Positions 1 to 6,694 of a DNA stretch of 8,413 bases are shown in pieces. Both the position numbers and the translations under genes were made by a program. The stretch comes from Paludibacteraceae bacterium (GTDB lineage Bacteria; Bacteroidota; Bacteroidia; Bacteroidales; Paludibacteraceae), in assembly GCA_017648235.1 (NCBI GenBank), contig JAGCIZ010000197.1:1-8413 (forward strand), read 5' to 3'. The notes below the pieces were generated by a model. The model saw only the letters and a list, made by a program, of their open reading frames with translations. It ran no database searches and was not told the origin of the DNA. Position 1 is the first letter of the stretch. Each line of letters starts with the position of its first letter.

Positions 1-246
1 AACTATTTACTTGATCCTCATGGAGCTTGTGGTTTTGGTGCTTTGAAGCAGTTGTTAAAAGAAAACGAAGTTGGGGTATTTTTAGAAACTGCTCATCCTG
101 CGAAATTTAAGGAAACTATTGATGGAATACTTAATGCAGATATAGAAATTCCAGAAAAGTTACAAGCATTTATGAAAGGAGAGAAACTTTCGATTCCTTT
201 GAGTGCAGAGTTTTCTGATTTCAAAAAGTTCTTAATGTCTATTTGA
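1..246 (+). CDS. thrC: Threonine synthase, C-terminal fragment (5' end outside window)
   Basis: The frame is open from base 1 and encodes the last 81 residues of a PLP-dependent threonine synthase, which converts O-phosphohomoserine to threonine in the cytoplasm. The sequence shows the family's C-terminal signatures: LLDPHGACGFGALK near the start of the fragment (usual form DPHGAxGxxAL), then FLETAHPAKF, then an IEIPEKL segment before the terminus. The catalytic lysine and most of the PLP site lie upstream of the window. The first in-frame ATG, at base 43, is internal to the conserved DPHGA region and is not the true start. The stop is 1 base before the next gene's ATG, so the gene is probably the upstream member of the operon that continues through porE. 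The identification rests on motif recognition and is strong despite the truncation. Confidence 0.9.
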   Translation, partial: NYLLDPHGACGFGALKQLLKENEVGVFLETAHPAKFKETIDGILNADIEIPEKLQAFMKGEKLSIPLSAEFSDFKKFLMSI

Positions 247-247
247 T

Positions 248-478
248 ATGAAAGAAACCAAGGTGCTAAAAACATACGACAATTTGGCCTTGGCGAATTT
301 GGAAAAGGATTTGTTGTTACAAAACGGGGTTGAGTGCTTTTTGAGTGACGAAAACATTGTTCAACTTTATCCTATGTTTTCTTCTCCATTTGGAGGAATA
401 AAGTTGCATGTTTTTGAGAAAGATACAACATTTGCAGAAAAGATATTGAACGACTATTATGAGAATATTGATAAATAG
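248..478 (+). CDS. Small DUF2007-family protein
   Basis: This 76-residue protein resembles the DUF2007 family, annotated in databases as putative signal-transducing proteins. Visible family features are an N-terminal strand (KVLKTYDN), a helix (LANLEKDLLLQNGVECFL) that looks like a swapped ACT/PII-like half, a central NIVQLYP segment, the GGIKLHVFEKD strand and a C-terminal helix (FAEKILNDYY). It has no signal peptide or membrane segment, so it should be cytosolic. No catalytic residues can be named, and the real function of the family is unknown. It starts 1 base after the thrC stop, and its last 20 bases overlap the start of the next lipoprotein gene in another frame, which suggests translational coupling. 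The family call is fairly safe. Any signalling role is only a database label. Confidence 0.75.
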   Translation: MKETKVLKTYDNLALANLEKDLLLQNGVECFLSDENIVQLYPMFSSPFGGIKLHVFEKDTTFAEKILNDYYENIDK

Positions 479-1274
479 AATTTTTTCATTTGTTTTTCTT
501 GCTTTGTTTTTGACGGCTTGTGGGAATAAGGAGGAAAAAAATGCTTTGGAAATTCTTTCTCAAGCAAAGCAGAAGTATGAGTCTTTGGAGTACAACAATG
601 CGAAAATTTTGTTGGATTCTATTCATCAGACTTTTCCACGCATTATAAGTGTTCGCCGCCAAGCTGATACTTTGCTTTGGCATATTCAAAGATATGAATT
701 CACGAGAAGTTTGTTGTATGTTGATACGATGATTGTTAACAAGGAAAACGAACTGATAACAGCAACTAAAGGATTTGAGTTTCAAAAGGATTCTACTTAT
801 CAAGATTTTGGCAATTATGTGCATAAAACGATGACAATAGGAAGAAATGCTCAGCGATGTTATCTTCAACCCTACGTGAATGAGAAAGGTGAGTTTTTTG
901 TGTTGAGTCAGTTTTTTGGAAATTTTTCTGTACATCAAAAGAAAGTGCAAGTAGTTGCAAATGAACTTTTTGTTGAGTCAGAAGAAGGTGTTTTTAATGC
1001 TTTTTACAATGAAAGTGATGTTTGCGAGTCTTTAATTTTTGAAGAAAAAGCGTTAAATAACTTGCATGATTTTATCGTAGATAATGCGCAGAGTCGTATT
1101 AAAGTGCGTTTGTTGGGTGATCGTAGTTATGTTTATTATTTAGAAAATCTAGATAAAGAAGCTTTTGTTAAAACTCAGCATTTGTCTGTTGTTTTATCAG
1201 ATCTTTACCTACTCCGAAAGGAGAAAGAAACAGCAATCTCTAAATTAGAAAAGTTGAATAAAAAACTTCAATAA
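459..1274 (+). CDS. Uncharacterised lipoprotein upstream of porE
   Basis: This 271-residue protein begins with a type II signal peptide: a short basic start, a hydrophobic stretch at residues 7-20 and the lipobox LTAC with Cys21 as the lipidation site. It is therefore expected to be membrane-anchored on the periplasmic side. Residues 27-80 look all-helical and TPR-like (LEILSQAKQKYESLEYNNAKILLDS in outline). A middle part, about 115-230, looks beta-rich with conserved-looking blocks YVHK (120-123), RCYLQPYV (133-140) and FFGNFSVHQKKVQV (152-165). The last 25 residues are a charged helix that could form a coiled coil. I do not recognise a named family. I have the impression of similar proteins in other Bacteroidales but cannot verify it. 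The start at 459 lies inside the upstream gene and is chosen because it supplies the complete signal peptide. The stop is 6 bases before porE, so an envelope role tied to PorE is a reasonable inference but unproven. Confidence 0.8.
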   Translation: MRILINRIFSFVFLALFLTACGNKEEKNALEILSQAKQKYESLEYNNAKILLDSIHQTFPRIISVRRQADTLLWHIQRYEFTRSLLYVDTMIVNKENELITATKGFEFQKDSTYQDFGNYVHKTMTIGRNAQRCYLQPYVNEKGEFFVLSQFFGNFSVHQKKVQVVANELFVESEEGVFNAFYNESDVCESLIFEEKALNNLHDFIVDNAQSRIKVRLLGDRSYVYYLENLDKEAFVKTQHLSVVLSDLYLLRKEKETAISKLEKLNKKLQ

Positions 1275-1280
1275 AATTTT

Positions 1281-3302
1281 ATGCCAAATAGAATAAATAC
1301 AAAATTTGGTTTGGATTGCGTACAAAGATTTTTGTTTCTGCTTTTTGCCATTTCTAGTTTATCTTTTTTATTTTCTTCTTGTAGTGTCAATCGGCGTTTG
1401 AAAAAAGCTGATAAAAAGTACGAAATAGGAGAGTACTTTGCTGCAAGTGATATGTATAAGAAGTTGCAGAACTCGGTATCTAAAAAAGATAAAAAAAAGA
1501 AAGCTGAAGTAGCTTTCAAACTAGGAGAGTGTTATCGTTTGACAAATAATGATACAAAGGCGTTAAGAGCCTATTCCAATGTTGTAAAGTGGAATCCCGA
1601 GAATGATACTGCTTATCTTCGTTGTGCTGAGATGCAGAGAGCGTTGGGACGTTATGGAGAAGCCTCAAAAAGTTATGCTCGTTTTTTGAAAAAAAATCCT
1701 GAAAGTCGATTGGCTTTAGCAGGAAAGATGGCTTGTGATTCTGCCTTGTTTTGGAAAAAAAATCCAACACGATACGTTGTGAAATTTGCGTCAGGATTTA
1801 ATTCGAAACGTAATTCAGATTTCTCTCCATCATTTATGGGAAGTGGAGAATCGTTGGTATTTACTTCGAATAGAGATAGCAAGTTGAGTAAAAAAAATAG
1901 TGCTATAACAGGACAACCCAACAATAACATTTATTTTACAAAGAAGAATGCCGAAGGAAAGTGGGACGATTTATCGTTGATGGAAGGAGAATTTAACACT
2001 ATCAATGACGAAGGAACTCCTTTTTGTTCGCTTGATGGAAAGAAGTTCTTTTTTACGCGTTGCCGTTATGTAAAAGGTAGTAATCTTGGGGCAGAAATTT
2101 ATTTGTCGAAACGCTCTGGCGGACAATGGTCTGAGCCAAAGAAAATTGAAATTTTTAAGGATAGTAGTATTACTGTTGCACATCCTGCGCTTTCTGTTGA
2201 TGGAAAATATCTTTATTTTGTTTCTGATGCAGAAAATGGTCAAGGTGGTAAAGATCTGTGGCGTTGTGAAATAAAAGGTGACGATTTTGGAATGGCAGAG
2301 AATCTTGGCAGTCAAATAAATACGGAAGGAGACGAGATGTTTCCTTCTTTTGACAGCAGAGGAAATCTTTATTTTTCGTCGGACGGACATGTTGGTTTTG
2401 GTGGACTAGATATTTTTAAGGCGGTTTGCGACACGTCAGGAAATTGGACGGTAGAAAATATGAAAGCCCCTATAAATTCTTCTGCTGATGATTTTGGAAT
2501 AACTTTTGAAAATGGACAGATTCAGCGAGGATTTTTTTCATCAAATAGAAATCAAAAAAAAGGATTTGATAAGATTTGGAGTTTTGAGTTACCTGAGGTT
2601 TTGTTTTCAGTAGAAGGAAAAATAATGGATCAAAACAACGAGTCAATAACAGATGCGGTAATTAAGATAATAGGTAATAAAGGAACTAATGTAAAGTTAA
2701 AAGCTCGAAAGGATGGTACATATCGTATTAATCTAAAGAAAGATGAAGATTATGTAATATTGGCAACTGCTCGGGGATTTTTGAATATGTCTAATAAGTT
2801 TACCACTTCTCAACTTAATAATAGTAAGGTTTTTCAACAGGATTTTCAGTTAATTTCATTGAGAAAACCGGTACAAATGGAAAATATTTTTTATGAATTT
2901 GGAAAGTGGGAATTGACAGAAGAATCTAAAAAATCATTAAGCGGATTGGTTAAATTGTTAAATGACAATCCAAATATCACAATAGAAATCTCAGCTCATA
3001 CTGATAGTCGCGGGACAGAGGGCTTTAACTTGGAGTTGTCGCAAAAAAGGGCTCAGTCTGTTGTTGATTTCTTAATCCAGTCTGACATAGAAAAAGAACG
3101 ACTTACTCCGAAAGGTTATGGTAAATCTACTCCAGTTGTAGTAACTAAGCAATTAGCAAGGAAGCATAATTTCTTACGAGAAAATGATATTCTCAATGAA
3201 AAGTTATACAATCATTTGACGGAGGCACAAAAGGAGATAGTGGATCAAATAAATCGCCGAACAGAATTCAAAGTATTGACCACAACATACAACTTGTTTT
3301 AG
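1281..3302 (+). CDS. porE: PorE-like peptidoglycan-binding OmpA-family lipoprotein
   Basis: This 673-residue protein has the domain order reported for PorE, a type IX secretion component that is thought to tie the outer-membrane complex to peptidoglycan. After a signal peptide with lipobox FSSC (Cys34) come TPR-like helices at about 38-150. A PD40/WD40-like beta-propeller follows at about 168-437, with blades such as PSFMGSGESLVFTSNRD, SVDGKYLYFVSD and SRGNLYFSSDG. A carboxypeptidase-regulatory-like beta-sandwich lies at about 441-512. The OmpA C-terminal domain spans about 532-673. In the OmpA domain the two peptidoglycan-contacting residues are present with the classical 15-residue spacing: Asp575 in HTDSRG and Arg590 in SQKRA. 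The ending NRRTEFKV is typical of Bacteroidota OmpA proteins. The n-region before the hydrophobic core is rather long (16 residues), so the true start could be slightly later. Similar TPR-PD40-OmpA paralogues exist, so the exact porE symbol is less certain than the family. Confidence 0.85.
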   Translation: MPNRINTKFGLDCVQRFLFLLFAISSLSFLFSSCSVNRRLKKADKKYEIGEYFAASDMYKKLQNSVSKKDKKKKAEVAFKLGECYRLTNNDTKALRAYSNVVKWNPENDTAYLRCAEMQRALGRYGEASKSYARFLKKNPESRLALAGKMACDSALFWKKNPTRYVVKFASGFNSKRNSDFSPSFMGSGESLVFTSNRDSKLSKKNSAITGQPNNNIYFTKKNAEGKWDDLSLMEGEFNTINDEGTPFCSLDGKKFFFTRCRYVKGSNLGAEIYLSKRSGGQWSEPKKIEIFKDSSITVAHPALSVDGKYLYFVSDAENGQGGKDLWRCEIKGDDFGMAENLGSQINTEGDEMFPSFDSRGNLYFSSDGHVGFGGLDIFKAVCDTSGNWTVENMKAPINSSADDFGITFENGQIQRGFFSSNRNQKKGFDKIWSFELPEVLFSVEGKIMDQNNESITDAVIKIIGNKGTNVKLKARKDGTYRINLKKDEDYVILATARGFLNMSNKFTTSQLNNSKVFQQDFQLISLRKPVQMENIFYEFGKWELTEESKKSLSGLVKLLNDNPNITIEISAHTDSRGTEGFNLELSQKRAQSVVDFLIQSDIEKERLTPKGYGKSTPVVVTKQLARKHNFLRENDILNEKLYNHLTEAQKEIVDQINRRTEFKVLTTTYNLF

Positions 3303-3307
3303 TGAAA

Positions 3308-4702
3308 ATGAATTGGTTGAAGGAGAATAAATCATTTCTTGTAGTTAGTGCAATTTTTTTGATTGTTAAGTTCTTTTTACTTAATACTTATTTTTTTTGG
3401 GATTCGTTGGTGATTATTTCTCGTCCTGCAACGTATTTGTATGACAACGGACTTTTTTCTTTGCCTTTCCCAGTTGAGTTTGGTGTAGCACCAAATTTTC
3501 CTCAATTCTATACAGCATTGATGTGGAAAATTTTTGGAAGAACACTTCTTGTTTCACATTTGTGTTATTTGCCTTTTGTTTTCTTCTTGCTATTCCAGAC
3601 CTATATCTTGTGTAAACGGTTTGTTGGCAGAGAATTTCTTTTTCTGGCTTTTTTATTTGTTGTGTCGGATGCAACTTTTCTAACACAAACATTGGGCCTT
3701 TACGCAGATTTATTTTTAATGACATTTGCCGTTTGGAGTATTAATAATATATTGAGGAGTAGAAGATTATTGTTAACAGTTTCTTTGTTTCTATTGTCAA
3801 CGGTAGGAGAGCGAGGAATGTTGGTAGCAGTTGCATTGACGCTACTTTTTTTAGTTGTAGAGTATAGAAATGGTCTAACTTTCTGGTCTTCATTGAGAAA
3901 TACAATTTTAATCTTTTCCCCGACACTTTTGTGTTTAGTTTCATTTGTTGTTTATCAAAAAATAACAACGGGATATTTATTACTTGACAATTCTGATAAT
4001 TCTGATTGGGGAGAACATTGGAGATTGGTTGATTTTCAGTATTTTGTAAAAAATATTTTAGTCTTAGGATTTCGTTTTGTTGAATATGGAAGAATTTTTC
4101 TGTGGATAGCTTTTATTTATCTGTTCATTAAATTTAAAAAGAATGCAGTAGAACCATTTCTGCTTATTGCTTATTCTATAGTTTTAGGATTCTTATTATT
4201 AGCTACTTTGCCATGGTACAATCCTTTTGGAATGAGATATTTTTTGTTGCTATATTTGCTCTTTTCTATAAATTTAGCGCGCTCAATAACACTAGTAAGC
4301 TCTCAGAAAAAGGCAAAGGCATTACTTCTTATACTTACAATAGTTCTTTCTAGTTGTCATTTTTTTATTTATCCAGAAAGGTTAGCGCAATCGTGGGATT
4401 CTTCTTTAGCTCACACTCCATATTTTGAGTTGAGAAAGAAAACCATTTTCTTTATTAAGGAGAATAATATTCCTTTTTCTGAAGTAGGAGTTTCATTTCC
4501 TCTAACAGAGAAATGTTCACTTACCGACCTTTCAAATGAAAATCAGCAATTTGATACATATAATTTTGTGAGAAATAAGTGGATTATTTACACAAACATC
4601 GGCAATGTAGATTCTCCATCAATAGATTCTATTCGTCAGCAGATTTTAGTGCAACGATTTGAAAAAAATGGTGTATTTTTTGAAATATACAAAATTAAAT
4701 AA
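3308..4702 (+). CDS. Polytopic membrane protein, GT-C glycosyltransferase-like
   Basis: About 464 residues with roughly ten hydrophobic segments, numbered from the GTG: about 12-28, 82-102, 110-125, 133-150, 155-188, 200-217, 248-275, 285-302, 311-327 and 338-356. A soluble tail of about 110 residues follows. The first segment is followed by FFWDS (Asp34 counting from the GTG), then a loop rich in aromatic residues and prolines (SLPFPVEFGVAPNFPQFY). An acidic residue in this place is characteristic of GT-C enzymes such as the GT39/ArnT group, which transfer sugars from polyprenyl phosphates on the periplasmic face. The similarity is architectural, and I cannot assign a substrate. ATG 3308, preceded by GTGAAA and 5 bases after the porE stop, is preferred. 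A GTG at 3302 overlapping the porE TAG is the alternative and adds two residues. Co-transcription with porE suggests cell-envelope glycan or glycoprotein work. It could also be an unrelated membrane protein. Confidence 0.75.
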   Translation: MNWLKENKSFLVVSAIFLIVKFFLLNTYFFWDSLVIISRPATYLYDNGLFSLPFPVEFGVAPNFPQFYTALMWKIFGRTLLVSHLCYLPFVFFLLFQTYILCKRFVGREFLFLAFLFVVSDATFLTQTLGLYADLFLMTFAVWSINNILRSRRLLLTVSLFLLSTVGERGMLVAVALTLLFLVVEYRNGLTFWSSLRNTILIFSPTLLCLVSFVVYQKITTGYLLLDNSDNSDWGEHWRLVDFQYFVKNILVLGFRFVEYGRIFLWIAFIYLFIKFKKNAVEPFLLIAYSIVLGFLLLATLPWYNPFGMRYFLLLYLLFSINLARSITLVSSQKKAKALLLILTIVLSSCHFFIYPERLAQSWDSSLAHTPYFELRKKTIFFIKENNIPFSEVGVSFPLTEKCSLTDLSNENQQFDTYNFVRNKWIIYTNIGNVDSPSIDSIRQQILVQRFEKNGVFFEIYKIK

Positions 4703-4706
4703 TTAC

Positions 4707-4793
4707 CCTTACATCGCATATGAGGGCTAAATCGGGTTCAGAGCAATCATTAGTCGGCTAAGACCGATGTCAAATATGCAAGATTCACTCTAG
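4707..4793 (+). other. Structured intergenic segment of unknown function
   Basis: Between two convergent genes this stretch is visibly less AT-rich than its surroundings and contains several complementary segments. CCCTTACAT (4706-4714) can pair with ATATGAGGG (4718-4726), with one mismatch and one G-U pair. ATCGG (4731-4735) and GTCGG (4753-4757, with one G-U pair) can each pair with the same CCGAT (4764-4768), giving mutually exclusive hairpins. GCATAT (4716-4721) is complementary to ATATGC (4774-4779). Two tiny ATG frames also lie here, 4720-4761 (13 codons plus stop) and 4767-4793 (8 codons plus stop). No T-tract follows the hairpins, so they are not ordinary terminators. It could be the 3' UTR of the membrane-protein transcript, a small RNA, or a copy of a dispersed repeat. 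Strand is nominal. The bases from about 4800 to 4935 are T-rich with nothing recognisable. Confidence 0.3.
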
Positions 4794-4935
4794 TTTTCTC
4801 TGTTTAATAGTTGTGTGTATGTGTTATTCAGTTTCTATTAGCAGACAAAACGATTATTCTTTTTATTTTTTATACGTTTTTCTTGTTTATTTGATTCTCA
4901 TTATAAATAAATGTATTCGTTATTAAGAATGATTT

Positions 4936-4979
4936 TATCTAAAAAAAAGGGAAGTATTGACTTCCCTTTTTTTTAGATA
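4936..4979. terminator. Bidirectional Rho-independent terminator
   Basis: A perfect 20-bp inverted repeat (arms 4936-4955 and 4960-4979) with the 4-base loop ATTG. The core is GGGAAGT / ACTTCCC, flanked by A8 on the left and T8 on the right. On either strand the RNA therefore forms a G/C-containing hairpin followed immediately by eight U residues. It lies 14 bases beyond the stop of the minus-strand GldJ-type gene and about 230 bases beyond the stop of the plus-strand operon, so it should end both converging transcripts. Confidence 0.92.
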
Positions 4980-4993
4980 TTTTTTAACTATTT

Positions 4994-6550
4994 TTATTTT
5001 CTTTCAATTGGTTTTGATTCGCCAATTTTTGTCATTGCACAACGGAAACCAATATCATTTGCAGATTTGCTAGCGTCAAGATATCGACGTGTTGCAGGAT
5101 TCAACCAATATGCACGGTCTCTCCAGGATCCACCTTTATAAACGCGAGAATTGTTGTTTACATCTGTAGAAAGCATAAATAAAGGATCTTTCTTTTTGTA
5201 TCTTGTAAGCATCAAGGTATCTGTTTCGCGTTTTTTCCAGTCTTCTCTATCAAAAGAACTTTTTTGATCCCCATCGTTAAAGTCACGATAGTCACTCTCA
5301 ATGTCGTAGGCCAAACGACCATATTCATCAATTGTGTAATCCATACTATCTCTTGAAGGAGCTAGAACTACATTTCCACGATAAGGATTATATTCTTCAA
5401 CTTCCCATGAAGATGTTTCACGATATACATCATCAACCCATTCGTTTACGTTCCCAGCCATATTATACAACCCATAATCATTTGGCATGAAAGCATAAAC
5501 AGGGGCTGTTATTGTTCCACGATCACTTAATGACTCTACATGCTCAATGAGGTCTCCTCGTCCACGTACATAGTTTGCTTGCATTTCTCCTCGAATTTGT
5601 TTGCTTGGATTTCGCAATTGTTGTCCTGCCCAAGGATATGCTTTGTTTTCTGCATAGAAACCTTCTTCATTAGGCAACATGCCATAAGCTGCATATTCCC
5701 ACTCAGCTTCAGTTGGGAGGCGAACCTCTGGAAATATTAATCCATGAGATAAACTTGTTTTTATGGTATCTCCATATGCATTCAATTGTGGTCTTCTTCC
5801 CAATTCTGGATTATATGATTTCATCAACAGATATTTTTGCATACTGAAAACATATGTCCTATTGATGCTATCTTGCATAGCTAAACGTATAGAATCTTTT
5901 TGTACTCCAGAAAGAATGTTCCCCGCATTAAGTTCAGCTTCAATAATTGCTTTTGCTGAACATTTACGAATTGCATCAAAATTTGTCATTTTTATAACTC
6001 CAGCCTTTACCAACTCCATTTCGTTGATACGGTCGGTACGCCATGCGCAATAGTCATTTGCTTGATTCCAAGAAACACCTACTACAGGATAGTGCCCATA
6101 AGCAGCATGAGAATGATAATAGCGCACATAAGGCTCGTTGAAAACCAATTCTCCACGCCAAACAGTACTGTCTGGTCGAGCAACATCCACTACCTCAGGA
6201 GTGTTGTGGTAAACAACAGAAAGCCAAGAAACATATTCTCTCCAGTTGATGTTTGTGATTTCGTACTCATCCATAAAAAAAGAAGATGTTGTAATTGTAC
6301 GTTTTTGATTATTGTTTTTGTTAGCAAGTACTTCCAAATTCTGTCCTATGGTGATTTTGCCTCCTTGTATGAAAACCATTCCCGGAGGAGTTTTAGGTTG
6401 GTAATTGTCAATTACTTGAAAACCTCCATGTTTTGGGTCGTTGTAATTCATACCAGTCGTATTAGATTGTGCCTGTTTGCTACATGAAGACAAAAAGACC
6501 AAACCTCCCAATAACGATAAACAAAATTTGATGTTCATTTTTACTCTCAT
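4994..6550 (-). CDS. gldJ: GldJ-like lipoprotein (inactive FGE/sulfatase-modifying-factor fold)
   Basis: This 518-residue protein has a signal peptide and lipobox LSSC (Cys23), then a short linker with GGFQ and TPPGMVFIQGG that resembles GldJ. The FGE-sulfatase fold follows: FFMDEYEITN (91-100), YPVVGVSWNQANDYCAWR (154-171), RLPTEAEWEYAA (277-288), a YGLYNMAGNVNEWVDD block (359-374), YKGGSWRD (471-478) and GFRCA (501-505). Two long insertions, about 175-270 and 378-468, are typical of the gliding/type IX lipoproteins. In true formylglycine-generating enzymes the segment after KGGS carries two catalytic cysteines; here the equivalent positions are Asp and Leu, so oxidase activity is unlikely. 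In Flavobacterium, GldJ is needed for gliding and supports the type IX complex with GldK. GldK/PorK is the alternative name, but the GGFQ linker favours GldJ. A second ATG at 6538 gives a shorter leader. The gene is monocistronic. Confidence 0.85.
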   Translation of the reverse strand: MRVKMNIKFCLSLLGGLVFLSSCSKQAQSNTTGMNYNDPKHGGFQVIDNYQPKTPPGMVFIQGGKITIGQNLEVLANKNNNQKRTITTSSFFMDEYEITNINWREYVSWLSVVYHNTPEVVDVARPDSTVWRGELVFNEPYVRYYHSHAAYGHYPVVGVSWNQANDYCAWRTDRINEMELVKAGVIKMTNFDAIRKCSAKAIIEAELNAGNILSGVQKDSIRLAMQDSINRTYVFSMQKYLLMKSYNPELGRRPQLNAYGDTIKTSLSHGLIFPEVRLPTEAEWEYAAYGMLPNEEGFYAENKAYPWAGQQLRNPSKQIRGEMQANYVRGRGDLIEHVESLSDRGTITAPVYAFMPNDYGLYNMAGNVNEWVDDVYRETSSWEVEEYNPYRGNVVLAPSRDSMDYTIDEYGRLAYDIESDYRDFNDGDQKSSFDREDWKKRETDTLMLTRYKKKDPLFMLSTDVNNNSRVYKGGSWRDRAYWLNPATRRYLDASKSANDIGFRCAMTKIGESKPIERK

Positions 6551-6579
6551 AATTATACAAGTTGTCTATTTTCAACGTG

Positions 6580-6587
6580 CAAATATA
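6580..6587 (-). promoter_or_regulatory. Bacteroidota -7 promoter box for the GldJ-type gene
   Basis: Read on the minus strand this is TATATTTG, an exact match to the TAnnTTTG -7 element used by the Bacteroidota primary sigma factor. It lies 29 bases upstream of the ATG at 6550, which would give a short leader of about 20 bases. I see no clear TTG-type -33 element at the expected distance, so support comes from the -7 box and its position only. Confidence 0.6.
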
Positions 6588-6658
6588 AAACTTTATTTTT
6601 AATTGCGAATTATTTGATGTTTTTTTTTCCAAAACTTTAGGAGGTAGTGTAAATTCTT

Positions 6659-6666
6659 TATTTTTG
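6659..6666 (+). promoter_or_regulatory. Bacteroidota -7 promoter box for folP-cdaA-rimM
   Basis: TATTTTTG matches the TAnnTTTG consensus and lies 28 bases upstream of the folP ATG, in the divergent gap. A start about 6-7 bases further on would leave a leader of about 20 bases. The -33 region holds only an imperfect CTTTAG. The run of T residues makes a chance match possible, but it is the best candidate for driving the folP operon. Confidence 0.5.
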
Positions 6667-6694
6667 CGCTGTTTTTGGTACTTTTAAGTAATAA

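Noticed and set aside
486..950. Long open frame on the minus strand opposite the lipoprotein gene (154 codons)
   Set aside because: It lies entirely antisense to a gene with a clear signal peptide and operon fit. Its peptide has no recognisable domain and looks like low-complexity mirror coding.
1971..2390. Minus-strand open frame of 139 codons inside porE
   Set aside because: It runs antisense to the PD40 propeller, whose blade motifs are clear on the plus strand. The antisense peptide is basic and has no family features.
3302..3304. GTG start for the GT-C-like protein overlapping the porE stop
   Set aside because: The ATG two codons later is a commoner start and costs nothing in the protein. 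The GTG cannot be excluded.
4706..4726. Stem CCCTTACAT / ATATGAGGG as a terminator for the plus-strand operon
   Set aside because: It has a mismatch and no T-tract on its 3' side on the plus strand. The palindrome at 4936-4979 is a much better terminator.
4720..4793. Tiny frames 4720-4761 (13 codons) and 4767-4793 (8 codons) as small genes
   Set aside because: They are too short to judge, have no promoter, and fall within a foldable region. Kept only as part of the structured-segment observation.
6062..6487. Plus-strand open frames opposite the GldJ-type gene (also 5540-5740 and 5763-6053)
   Set aside because: All run antisense to well-conserved FGE-fold motifs, have no promoter or partner gene, and their peptides match nothing I recognise.
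6639..6645. AGGAGGT, a perfect Shine-Dalgarno-like string upstream of folP
   Set aside because: It is about 50 bases from the folP ATG, the nearest GTG after it is followed at once by a TAA stop, and Bacteroidota seldom use such sites. Probably chance.
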